DNA from: Treponema sp.
GTDB lineage: Bacteria > Spirochaetota > Spirochaetia > Treponematales > Treponemataceae
Length of the DNA: 64,000 nucleotides
Direction of reading: 5' to 3'
Assembly (NCBI GenBank): GCA_017940005.1
Contig: JAGAZO010000016.1
Span: 116,170-180,169 of the forward strand
This document shows, in pieces, positions 51,354-59,166 of the stretch. The notes under the pieces are model-generated. The model worked only from the letters and a program-made list of their open reading frames with translations, was not told where the DNA came from and did not search any database. Made by a program: the position numbers and the translations under genes. Within the stretch, counting starts at the first letter, position 1. The number at the start of each line of letters is the position of its first letter.

Positions 51354-51938
51354 ATGAAATTGTATGTATTCGATCTCGGCGGCGTATGTGTGTTCAATTT
51401 TCAAACCATTGGAAAAATCGCCCGTATGTACAATCTTGACGAAAAATTCCTGCTTAACGATTATCTTCAGCACGACATGCAGCTCATGGACGGCAGCATT
51501 ACTACGAAAGAATGGTGGCTCCACATTGCAGAACAATGCAACGTGGATAAAAACGCTGACCCTGTCGCTGATTTGTTTACTCCTTGCGTGAACGAACCTG
51601 TTTTAAAAATCATAAAAGAAATGAAAGTGCAAGGAAAGCGTGTGGTGTGTGGCTCAAATACGTGCGATCCTCATTGGAATAAAATGAATGCGTGTGGGCA
51701 GTTTTCTGATTTGTTTGATGCATGTTATCTTTCGCAGCAGATTCACGCAGCAAAACCGCATGCAGCCTTTTTTGAGTACATTTTAAAAGCGGAAAATGTT
51801 GCTGCACAAGACGCGCTTTTTATAGACGATACGGAAGCGAATGTTGCAGCTGCAAAAAAGTGCGGCATGCACGGGTTGCATTTTCATGATGAATTTGCAT
51901 GGGCAGCTGTCGATAAATTACGGAGCATCGTTCTGTAA
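51354..51938 (+). CDS. HAD-family hydrolase
   Basis: This 194-residue cytosolic phosphatase-like protein has motif I FDLGGV (second Asp replaced by Gly, usual in one HAD-IA group), motif II around VVCGSNTCDP, the lysine in AAKPHAAFF, and motif IV FIDDTEANV. ATG 51354 lies 4 nt after tRNA-Glu. AGGAG at 51342-51346, inside the tRNA acceptor, is an ideal ribosome site with a 7-nt gap. Substrate unknown. Confidence 0.85.
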   Translation: MKLYVFDLGGVCVFNFQTIGKIARMYNLDEKFLLNDYLQHDMQLMDGSITTKEWWLHIAEQCNVDKNADPVADLFTPCVNEPVLKIIKEMKVQGKRVVCGSNTCDPHWNKMNACGQFSDLFDACYLSQQIHAAKPHAAFFEYILKAENVAAQDALFIDDTEANVAAAKKCGMHGLHFHDEFAWAAVDKLRSIVL

Positions 51939-51985
51939 CAGCGGTGCTGTCACTGTCTACGCTCGTCTAAACTTGTGAAATCTGC

Positions 51986-51991
51986 TATACT
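51986..51991 (+). promoter_or_regulatory. -10 box before the JAB-DinG gene
   Basis: An extended -10 TGCTATACT ends at 51991, 25 nt before the ATG at 52017. The -35 is not clear. Confidence 0.4.
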
Positions 51992-52016
51992 GCTCAATAA
52001 TGCGGTAGGCAGTATA

Positions 52017-54476
52017 ATGAATATCTCCAAATATTTTTCTGATGCAGCTATCGGCAGTATGAGACGCGAAATCGAGGCTGCACATGGCAACGAAGTTTTT
52101 TTTACTGGTGTAATTGATTCTGATGGTGTTGTTGTTGCGGTGCAGGTGGGTGCGCGTGGTACCGACTGCGCAGTGCTGGTAAATCAGGCAGCGGCGCGTG
52201 AATGCGCGGTGCTTATACACAATCATCCCGATGGCAATCTTGATCCCTCTGAAGCGGACATGAATGTTGCGTATGCGGCATCAGAGCGGGCGCAAGGATT
52301 TTACATCATTGATAATGCTGTGACAAACGTATATGTTGTCATGGAACCGATACAACCAAAAGAGCTGAAACAGCTTGATATCGATGCGACCGCGCTATAT
52401 CTTGAGACAGGTGGACAGCTTTCTGCGCAATCTGAATTGTATGAAGAGCGCCCCGTGCAAATAGCGCTGCTGAAAAAAATTGCGGAGTCGTTTAATAAAA
52501 ATTTCATTGGAGTATTTGAAGCGGGAACTGGTGTTGGAAAATCGTATGCATATCTCATTCCCGCGCTGCTGTGGGCAAGCGAAAACAAAGAGCGCGTTGT
52601 AATTTCAACAGGCACAATAAACTTGCAGCAGCAGTTATGTGAAAAGGATATTCCTGCTGCAAAAAAAATAATAGGAAAAAACGTAAAAGCTGTTCTTGTA
52701 AAAGGAAGGCAGAATTATGTATGCTTGCGCCGCCTTGCAGATGCAATCTCCGAACGCGAGCTTTTTGATGAAGACATAGACATGCTCAATGCGATTGCTG
52801 CATGGGCACAGCAAAGCGAGACGGGCAGTAAAAGCGATTTGCCTTTTATGCTCGGAGAAAAAGTTTGGTCGCGCATAAAGAGCGAAAGCGATGCATGCAT
52901 GGGACCGCGTTGCCAGCATTATGTGCAGTGCTTTGTAATGAAAGTGCGCAAGGAAGCTGCGACTGCGAATGTGCTTGTAGTCAATCATCATCTTTTATTT
53001 GCAGACATTGAGTCTCGCATGACGGGGAGCGGATATGATGATGCGGCAGTGCTTCCGCCATACCGTCGAATCATTTTTGACGAAGCTCACGGAATAGAAA
53101 ATGCTGCAACGAGTTTTTTCAGCAGCGCAGTCAATAGACTGCTTCTTTTGCGCCAGCTCAATTTGTTGTACAGGAAGCGCAGGAATAGCGAGGCTGGCTA
53201 CGTTTTTACGCTTGCCATTCTCGCTGCAAATGAAGAGCAAGCAGCGGCGGCAGCTGTTCTTGTAGGGCGTGCAAAAAACGCAATTATGGACTTAGAGACG
53301 GCGGCAAATGATCTGCTGAGAGATGAATACACAATCAGATTATGCGATAAAACGGCACGTAATTTTGGTCCCTTTCTTTCTCTAACGGCAACGCTCGCAG
53401 CCGCGCTTTCTGCGATTTCGGCGCTTGTAAAAGAATTGCTGCAAAGCATTGCGGAAGAAGATAAAGCTGTCACTGCTTTTTGGGAGTCGAAGCTTATTGT
53501 ACGTCGTCTTGAAAATGCAGTTTTATTGCTGAATGATTTTTCCCTATGGGACGAAAAGCGCGATTTTGTTTTCTGGGTACAGAAAAAATATTTGCCAAAA
53601 GATGTTGCAACTGTAAAAGAAGAAGAGCGCCAATATGTTACTTTTACAAAGACGCCGCTTAACATTGCGCCGCTCATGAATGACGGCGTATTTGAACCCA
53701 TGTCAACAGTGGTATGCACCTCTGCTACGCTTGAAATCAACAGAGATTTTTCTTGGTGGATGAAAAGGAGCGGCGTATCGCTTGTTGACAGCGAGCGCAT
53801 TTTATTCGGTGATTTTCCCTCGCCATTTCCTTATGAAAAGAATTTGCTTTTTGTCGTTCCAAATGACGCACCCTTCCCAGACGATAAAATCAAATTCTCA
53901 CCGTTTGCCGTCACTGCTGTGTCACGTCTCATTGACGCTGCGCATGGCCGCACGCTCGTATTGTTCACTTCATATGAAATGCTGCGCAATACATATAGTG
54001 ATGTTAAGTTGCTGTTGAGTGATTTTAACGGGCTTCTCTTGAAGCAAGGTGACGATGACAACGGGCGTATGCTCGCAGCATTTCGCGATAATGAATCGAG
54101 CGTGCTCTTTGCTACAGATTCTTTTTGGCAAGGAGTGGATGTGCCCGGTCAATCACTTTCACAAGTGATAATTGTCAAACTGCCGTTTTCTGTTCCTGAT
54201 GACCCTGTATTTGCAGCGCGCAGCGAGTCAGTTGAAAATCGCGGCGGCTCTGCGTTTATGGAATTGAGTATGCCGGAAGCTGTCGTGAAATTCAGGCAAG
54301 GGTTCGGGCGGCTCATCAGAAGAAGCGATGACAGCGGGGTAGTCGTTGTGCTCGACAGACGCATTTACGAAAAACGATACGGCAGAATTTTTACAAACAG
54401 CATACCTGAAACAAAATGCTTGTACGAGCCACTTGATACGCTTGTCGAATCTGTACGGCAGTTTTTATCGCGGTGA
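52017..54476 (+). CDS. JAB/JAMM domain fused to a DinG-type helicase
   Basis: The 819-residue protein has an N-terminal MPN/JAB domain (1-115) with the exact JAMM spacing: His68-x-His70-x7-Ser78-x2-Asp81 (HNHPDGNLDPSEAD), with Glu26 as a possible catalytic acid. An XPD/DinG superfamily 2 helicase follows: Walker A GTGVGKS at 170-176, four cysteines at 236, 294, 299 and 305 for a 4Fe-4S cluster, DEAH box and C-terminal motif VI region GFGRLIRRSDD. RadC carries the same JAB fold. The start at 52017 has only a weak ribosome site. Confidence 0.88.
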   Translation: MNISKYFSDAAIGSMRREIEAAHGNEVFFTGVIDSDGVVVAVQVGARGTDCAVLVNQAAARECAVLIHNHPDGNLDPSEADMNVAYAASERAQGFYIIDNAVTNVYVVMEPIQPKELKQLDIDATALYLETGGQLSAQSELYEERPVQIALLKKIAESFNKNFIGVFEAGTGVGKSYAYLIPALLWASENKERVVISTGTINLQQQLCEKDIPAAKKIIGKNVKAVLVKGRQNYVCLRRLADAISERELFDEDIDMLNAIAAWAQQSETGSKSDLPFMLGEKVWSRIKSESDACMGPRCQHYVQCFVMKVRKEAATANVLVVNHHLLFADIESRMTGSGYDDAAVLPPYRRIIFDEAHGIENAATSFFSSAVNRLLLLRQLNLLYRKRRNSEAGYVFTLAILAANEEQAAAAAVLVGRAKNAIMDLETAANDLLRDEYTIRLCDKTARNFGPFLSLTATLAAALSAISALVKELLQSIAEEDKAVTAFWESKLIVRRLENAVLLLNDFSLWDEKRDFVFWVQKKYLPKDVATVKEEERQYVTFTKTPLNIAPLMNDGVFEPMSTVVCTSATLEINRDFSWWMKRSGVSLVDSERILFGDFPSPFPYEKNLLFVVPNDAPFPDDKIKFSPFAVTAVSRLIDAAHGRTLVLFTSYEMLRNTYSDVKLLLSDFNGLLLKQGDDDNGRMLAAFRDNESSVLFATDSFWQGVDVPGQSLSQVIIVKLPFSVPDDPVFAARSESVENRGGSAFMELSMPEAVVKFRQGFGRLIRRSDDSGVVVVLDRRIYEKRYGRIFTNSIPETKCLYEPLDTLVESVRQFLSR

Positions 54477-54487
54477 CGGGAATTCAT

Positions 54488-54516
54488 TTGACAAGCGAGA
54501 TGTTTCGTTATATCAT
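54488..54516 (+). promoter_or_regulatory. plsC promoter, leaderless
   Basis: Perfect TTGACA (54488-54493), 17-nt spacer, TATCAT (54511-54516), then 9 nt to ATG 54526. It begins 12 bp after the helicase stop codon. Confidence 0.65.
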
Positions 54517-54525
54517 TATTGCACC

Positions 54526-55275
54526 ATGACAAGTTTTATTACGCTGTGTTGTCTTTTTGGAATGGTAATACCGCCTGCTATTTTTAATACACTGGCATAC
54601 CCTGTTTCAAAAAAGTTGAGTATGAGAATTTCAAACTATATCGTAAAGACGCTTGCACCACGCTTGTTTTCAATTCTTGCGTGTTTTAAACATTTTAGAT
54701 TCATCGGTTATAAAGATAATTTTGCTATGCTGCCGTCACAATATATAATACTGTCTAATCATCAGAGCATTCTTGACATTCCGCTTTTTATGCGGTTTTT
54801 ACGTAATCGCGATTTACGATTTGTTGCAAAAGCTGAGTTGAGTCGCCATGTGCCGCTTGTGTCCGAAATGCTCCGCACGCAGGAGCACTGTTTTATTTCG
54901 CGGAGAGCAAAGCCTGTTACGACAATGAGGACGATTGAAAAATTTGCAAAACGCGTGCTTGAACGAAATCAGATACCGGTGCTATTTCCTGAAGGCACTC
55001 GTACACGAGATGGTAATGTTGGAAAGTTTCATTCTGCAGGATTCCGAAAGCTTGCAGAAGCGACAAAGCTCCCCGTCGTTTTATGCGCACTTGATGGTGG
55101 CTGGCAGATAAGCAATGTAAAAACGATTATGACGCGTCTTACAAACGGAACATATCGAGTAAAAGTCATGAAGATTTATGAATCTCCCCAAACAAAAGAA
55201 GCGGAAGCCGCCATTTTGAGAGAAGCACCGCGAATCATACAAGCACAGCTCAATGCATGGCGTAAAGAAAAATAG
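54526..55275 (+). CDS. plsC: 1-acyl-sn-glycerol-3-phosphate acyltransferase
   Basis: The 249-residue protein has one N-terminal hydrophobic segment (about 4-28) and the PlsC motifs: catalytic NHQSILDIP (His-x4-Asp) near residue 85 and FPEGTRTRDG near 163. It adds the second acyl chain in phosphatidic acid synthesis at the inner membrane. Start ATG 54526 is set by the promoter; a longer frame to the left lies within the helicase gene in another frame. Confidence 0.92.
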   Translation: MTSFITLCCLFGMVIPPAIFNTLAYPVSKKLSMRISNYIVKTLAPRLFSILACFKHFRFIGYKDNFAMLPSQYIILSNHQSILDIPLFMRFLRNRDLRFVAKAELSRHVPLVSEMLRTQEHCFISRRAKPVTTMRTIEKFAKRVLERNQIPVLFPEGTRTRDGNVGKFHSAGFRKLAEATKLPVVLCALDGGWQISNVKTIMTRLTNGTYRVKVMKIYESPQTKEAEAAILREAPRIIQAQLNAWRKEK

Positions 55276-55296
55276 ACCCGCACAACACGCGCGGGC
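55262..55296 (-). terminator. Terminator for the zinc-ribbon gene
   Basis: On the minus strand CCCGC ... GCGGG forms a short GC-rich stem, followed by TCTATTTTTC. It overlaps the end of plsC. Confidence 0.4.
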
Positions 55297-55312
55297 ATGG
55301 CAAACGAAAGAA

Positions 55313-55486
55313 TTATTTAAAATCTTTTGGGCGACGTTCAGTGCGTTTACATTTTGAGCATTCTGCAATGTTCTTGATTCTGCCTTTTGCAACCATCGTT
55401 TTCATAGTGATTTCTCCGCCGCAATCAGGGCACATGAATTTTTGCGTTGCAACAGTTGTACGTGAGTTTTTACTTGCTCCTGCCAT
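55313..55486 (-). CDS. Small zinc-ribbon protein
   Basis: A 57-residue basic protein (MAGASKNSRTTV...) with one zinc ribbon, CPDC (19-22) and CSKC (43-46). It lies between convergent plsC and divergent mrp. A complete promoter (TTGACA-17-CATAAT on the minus strand, near 55536-55508) and AGGAGG 8 nt before ATG 55486 make it a real gene despite its size. It resembles ribosome-associated zinc ribbons, but no family is named. Its highly basic N-terminus suggests RNA binding. Confidence 0.82.
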   Translation of the reverse strand: MAGASKNSRTTVATQKFMCPDCGGEITMKTMVAKGRIKNIAECSKCKRTERRPKDFK

Positions 55487-55507
55487 AAAATCCTCCTGTC
55501 AAATTTT

Positions 55508-55536
55508 TTGTATTATGGCAAGAATTGCACTCTGTG
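55508..55536 (-). promoter_or_regulatory. Promoter of the small zinc-ribbon gene
   Basis: On the minus strand TTGACA, an exact 17-nt spacer and CATAAT. The leader of roughly 20 nt contains AGGAGG. Confidence 0.68.
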
Positions 55537-55675
55537 TCAACTCGGCATGCAAATGCTGTTGTAGAGAAGTGTAAGTGGTTACAGGAATTTGACACTTATT
55601 CGTTTTCAAGGTACATTATATCATAGGAAACGCTGACTGCATGTGAGACAAATTCAGCATTCCTTTGGAGCGTGT

Positions 55676-56500
55676 ATGGCAGAAGCATTAAATTGCGACA
55701 ACACATGCGGCTCGTGCAACAAAGATTGCGCGTCGCGCGACTTGCGCGCGAGCCTGCATAAAGGCAGTTCTGTAAAAAAAGTGATAGGTGTTATGAGCGG
55801 GAAAGGCGGTGTTGGAAAATCGTTCGTCACGTGCCTTTTGGCGTGCAGCATGAACCGCAAAGGAAAACGCGTGGCAATTCTCGACGCTGACATCACCGGT
55901 CCTTCTATTCCCGAAGCGTTTGGACTTTCTGAAACGCGCGTGTCGGGCGACGAAAATGCAATAGAGCCTGTTACGACAGACGGCGGCATTCAGCTCATGT
56001 CTATGGATTTTTTGCTTGAGAACAACACCGATCCAGTCATTTGGAGAGGCCCTGGCATTGCAGGTGCGGTAAAGCAATTTTGGACAGATGTTATCTGGCA
56101 CGATGTGGATTACCTATTCGTAGACATGCCGCCAGGCACGGGCGATGTTCCGCTCACTGTGTTTCAGTCGCTTCCCGTAGACGGCATCATAGTCGTGTCA
56201 TCTCCACAGCAGCTTGTTCGCGTCATCGTTGAAAAAGCGGTGAAAATGGCAAACATGATGAGCGTGCCGATTATCGGGCTTGTCGAGAACATGAGTTACG
56301 TGCAGTGCCCCTCATGCGGCGAAGTAATCAACGTGTACGGAAAAAGCAACATCGAAGCAGTTGCGAAAAATTACCATCTGCCCGTGCTTGCAAAAATCCC
56401 CATCGAGGAAAAATCATCTGCCGCGATTGACTTGGGCACTGTAGAAGAGCTCGATGTCGATTACGTGGATGCAGTTGTGGAAAAACTGCTGCACCTGTAA
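55676..56500 (+). CDS. mrp: Mrp/NBP35-type iron-sulfur carrier ATPase
   Basis: The 274-residue protein has an N-terminal cysteine cluster (CDNTCGSCNKDC), the deviant P-loop GKGGVGKS near residue 40, and the C-terminal CPSCG of the ParA-like Mrp/ApbC family. It assembles and delivers 4Fe-4S clusters in the cytosol. GGAG lies 7 nt before ATG 55676; an in-frame start 33 nt upstream lacks a ribosome site. Confidence 0.92.
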   Translation: MAEALNCDNTCGSCNKDCASRDLRASLHKGSSVKKVIGVMSGKGGVGKSFVTCLLACSMNRKGKRVAILDADITGPSIPEAFGLSETRVSGDENAIEPVTTDGGIQLMSMDFLLENNTDPVIWRGPGIAGAVKQFWTDVIWHDVDYLFVDMPPGTGDVPLTVFQSLPVDGIIVVSSPQQLVRVIVEKAVKMANMMSVPIIGLVENMSYVQCPSCGEVINVYGKSNIEAVAKNYHLPVLAKIPIEEKSSAAIDLGTVEELDVDYVDAVVEKLLHL

Positions 56501-56588
56501 ACGCGTTGCATGCGCATCATTTTGTTGCGGATGGGAGCGCACATTTAGCGCATGGAAAAGTTGCGGCGTTCGCGCTGTGTATGCGCGG

Positions 56589-56840
56589 CTAATGCGCTAT
56601 GTGCGTGGAGTCTGTCTGTGTCTCGTTTGCACTTTTCATGTTCTGCACATTGGGCGGGTCGGGAAGGATAAACGCGCACAAAATGTATGCGATAATTCCC
56701 GTGCCCAAGCTTGCAAGCGTTACGATTGCCCAGATGAGGCGCACAATTGTCGGGTCTATGTCAAAATATTCTGCAATGCCGCTGCACACGCCGCCCAGTT
56801 TTTTATCGTTCGATTTGTACAGTTTCTTTTTTGCATCCAT
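56589..56840 (-). CDS. PspC-domain membrane protein
   Basis: The 83-residue protein has the PspC domain: KLYKSNDKKLGGVCSGIAEYFDIDPTIVRLIW, a hydrophobic helix at about 35-60, and an acidic tail. PspC proteins sense membrane stress in other bacteria. AAGGAG lies 7 nt before ATG 56840. It sits alone, between mrp and thrS, distant from the YdjI-like set. Confidence 0.87.
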   Translation of the reverse strand: MDAKKKLYKSNDKKLGGVCSGIAEYFDIDPTIVRLIWAIVTLASLGTGIIAYILCAFILPDPPNVQNMKSANETQTDSTHIAH

Positions 56841-56968
56841 GCTGTATGCTCCTTGCATGCTGTGTTTTCAGCATCTCTCGTGCTGCACGTGGCAGCACTC
56901 TTGCGACTGCAATACTATCAGCAAACATCGTTCAGTGATTGATGTCTCGAATCGTAATCAGAGGTTCC

Positions 56969-58726
56969 TTAAATTCCGTTGTAATGCGCGTCTGTTTTTT
57001 CTCGCAGATATGCGATGAATTGCTCAAGCGCAAATGATTTTTGCTCCATGCCGCTGTCACTTCTGAAGCGGACAGAGACACTGCTTTCGTCTTGCTCTTT
57101 TTGCCCCACCACGAGAATGTACGGCGTTTTATGTTCCTGCGTGATGAGCTTGATTTTATTTTTCATGTTGGAAGTATCTGTGTACGCGTTTGCGCGGAAT
57201 CCTGCGTCAGTGAGCGCGCGGCACACGCTTTGTGCATAGTCAGAGAAGTCTGCGTTTACCGGAACGACTGCCGCCTGCTCAAAGTGCAGCCACGCGGGAA
57301 AGTTCCCGCCGTAGTTTTCAATCAATATGCCGAGAAATCGTTCGAGCGAGCCGAGCACCGCGCGGTGCAGCATGACGGGGTGGTGCTTTTGATTGTCGCT
57401 TCCGATGTATTCTGCGTTGAGCCGTTCCGCGCTCGGCAGCTGATAGTCAAGCTGGATGGTACCGCACTGCCATTCGCGTCCGAGCGCGTCGACGAGCGTG
57501 AACTCTAATTTGGGACCGTAGAACGCGCCTTCTTTTGGCTGTACTTCGTACGAGAGTTCTGCGCTTTTGCACGCGTTGCCGAGTGCCGCTTCCGCGCGCT
57601 GCCAGGTAGCTTCATCTCCTACATGGTCGTCAGGCATAGTGCTCAGTTTTACGATAAGATTTTTGTCAAATCCAAAATCTTTGTATACGTCGGTAAGCAG
57701 GCGACAGAACTGCGCGACTTCGCTTTCTATTTGCTCTTCAGTGCAGATGATGTGCGCGTCATCCTGTACAAAGCCGCGCACGCGCATGATGCCGTGCAAT
57801 GTGCCGCTCGGCTCGTTGCGCACGCAGTGACCAAACTCCGCAAGGCGAAGCGGCAAATCTTTGTAGCTTCGTGTGCGTGTTTTAAAAATTTCAAGCGCAC
57901 CCGGACAGTTCATTGGCTTTATGGCGAACACGCGCTTTTCGCTTTCTGTGATGAACATGTTTTTTTGATAGTGCCCCCAGTGGCCGCTTCGCTCCCACAG
58001 CGTGCGCGGCATGACTGCCGGCGTATTCACTTCGAGGTATCCGTCATTGCGCACTTTTTGGCGCATGTACTCTTGCAGCGTTATGTAGAGCGACCAGCCG
58101 TTCGGGTGCCAGAAAATCTGGCCGGGGTCTTCGTCGTCAAGGTGGAATAAATCCATCTGTACGCCGAGCTTGCGGTGGTCGCGCTTTGCCGCTTCTTCGA
58201 GCAAGTGCAGATAGTTTTTTAAATCATCGGGCTTGTAAAAGCATGCCGCGTACACGCGCGTAAGCATGGGCTGCGTCGCATCTCCGTGCCAGTATGCGCC
58301 TGCTATTTTCATGAGCTTGAAGCTCTGCGCGTTTATTTCTTTTGTGTTTGCAACATGCGGGCCGCGGCATAAGTCTTTGAAATCATCCTGCTGATAGGTT
58401 GAAATCGTTTCGCCGTCTGCAAGATTTTCTATTAAATCGACTTTATACGGCTCGTCTTTGAAAAGGGTTCGCGCCTCGTCTTTTGTTATTTCTGCGCGCA
58501 CAAAATCGTGGTTGCCTGAAAGGATTTTGCGCATCTCTTTTTCAACGGCGGGAAAATCGCTTTCTGAAAATTTAACGCCTTCGGGAAAATCAAAATCGTA
58601 GTAAAAGCCTGTGTCTATCGCGGGGCCGATTGCCAATTTTGTGCCGGGAAACAAATGCAGCACCGCTTCCGCCATAACGTGCGCGCAGCTGTGCCTGATT
58701 GTCTGTAGTTTTTCATCTAATGCCAT
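56969..58726 (-). CDS. thrS: Threonyl-tRNA synthetase, lacking the N-terminal TGS domain
   Basis: The 585-residue enzyme charges tRNA-Thr. It begins directly with the N2 editing domain ([19 protein letters not shown]), so the TGS domain of about 60 residues found in E. coli is absent. The class II core follows with motif 2 and the zinc ligand Cys in [11 protein letters not shown], and motif 3 [12 protein letters not shown]. The C-terminal anticodon-binding domain is complete. ATG 58726 is 8 nt from the -10 box. TGS-less ThrRS also occurs in other spirochaetes. Confidence 0.95.
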   Translation of the reverse strand: MALDEKLQTIRHSCAHVMAEAVLHLFPGTKLAIGPAIDTGFYYDFDFPEGVKFSESDFPAVEKEMRKILSGNHDFVRAEITKDEARTLFKDEPYKVDLIENLADGETISTYQQDDFKDLCRGPHVANTKEINAQSFKLMKIAGAYWHGDATQPMLTRVYAACFYKPDDLKNYLHLLEEAAKRDHRKLGVQMDLFHLDDEDPGQIFWHPNGWSLYITLQEYMRQKVRNDGYLEVNTPAVMPRTLWERSGHWGHYQKNMFITESEKRVFAIKPMNCPGALEIFKTRTRSYKDLPLRLAEFGHCVRNEPSGTLHGIMRVRGFVQDDAHIICTEEQIESEVAQFCRLLTDVYKDFGFDKNLIVKLSTMPDDHVGDEATWQRAEAALGNACKSAELSYEVQPKEGAFYGPKLEFTLVDALGREWQCGTIQLDYQLPSAERLNAEYIGSDNQKHHPVMLHRAVLGSLERFLGILIENYGGNFPAWLHFEQAAVVPVNADFSDYAQSVCRALTDAGFRANAYTDTSNMKNKIKLITQEHKTPYILVVGQKEQDESSVSVRFRSDSGMEQKSFALEQFIAYLREKTDAHYNGI

Positions 58727-58734
58727 AATTTTTT

Positions 58735-58763
58735 ATTATAGTAGCGCACGGAGGAAAGGTCAA
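58735..58763 (-). promoter_or_regulatory. thrS promoter, leaderless
   Basis: On the minus strand TTGACC (58763-58758), 17-nt spacer, TATAAT (58740-58735), 8 nt before the thrS ATG. The short leader rules out a T-box or other 5' UTR control. Confidence 0.72.
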
Positions 58764-58777
58764 TGCGCCGTGTTGCG

Positions 58778-59043
58778 CATATTGACACATTGGAATTAAC
58801 ATATTGACAGCCAGCGCGATCAATCAGTGAGTCCTTGATAATTCTTGCGTTGCGCGATATAGTATATACAAAGTAAGTTCTACAGACGACATCGCTAAAC
58901 AGTATTTGCAGCTTCAACAATCTAGGCGGCTACGAGTGCGACGGCGGCATAAAAAAAAATACAATGTATTTTACTATATTAAAATTAAAAGCTGTGTCAA
59001 TAGTTGTGGGACAAATTTTGTTATATTTTATTAATAAAATATA
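58778..59043. other. thrS-phosphatase intergenic region with direct repeat and palindrome
   Basis: CATATTGACA is repeated at 58778-58787 and 58800-58809, two helical turns apart and close to the thrS -35. A perfect 22-bp AT palindrome, TATATTTTATT with its complement, lies at 59022-59043. No small open frame with a ribosome site was seen in 58764-59166. Confidence 0.5.
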
Positions 59044-59166
59044 CGAATGTTTATTGTAGTAACTGTAGCTTGCGTTGCAAGTTGCACTATTTGCCGCATG
59101 CGGAGTCATTCATCACAGAGTACTATCGTATGTGGTTAATGCCAAGTTTTATAAGGAGTTATAGAA

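Noticed and set aside
51975..52016. Upstream in-frame start for the JAB-DinG protein
   Set aside because: It would start before the predicted -10 box is complete and adds residues that do not belong to the JAB fold.
58727..59166. T-box or riboswitch before thrS
   Set aside because: The promoter -10 is 8 nt from the start codon, leaving no leader; no T-box sequence was seen.
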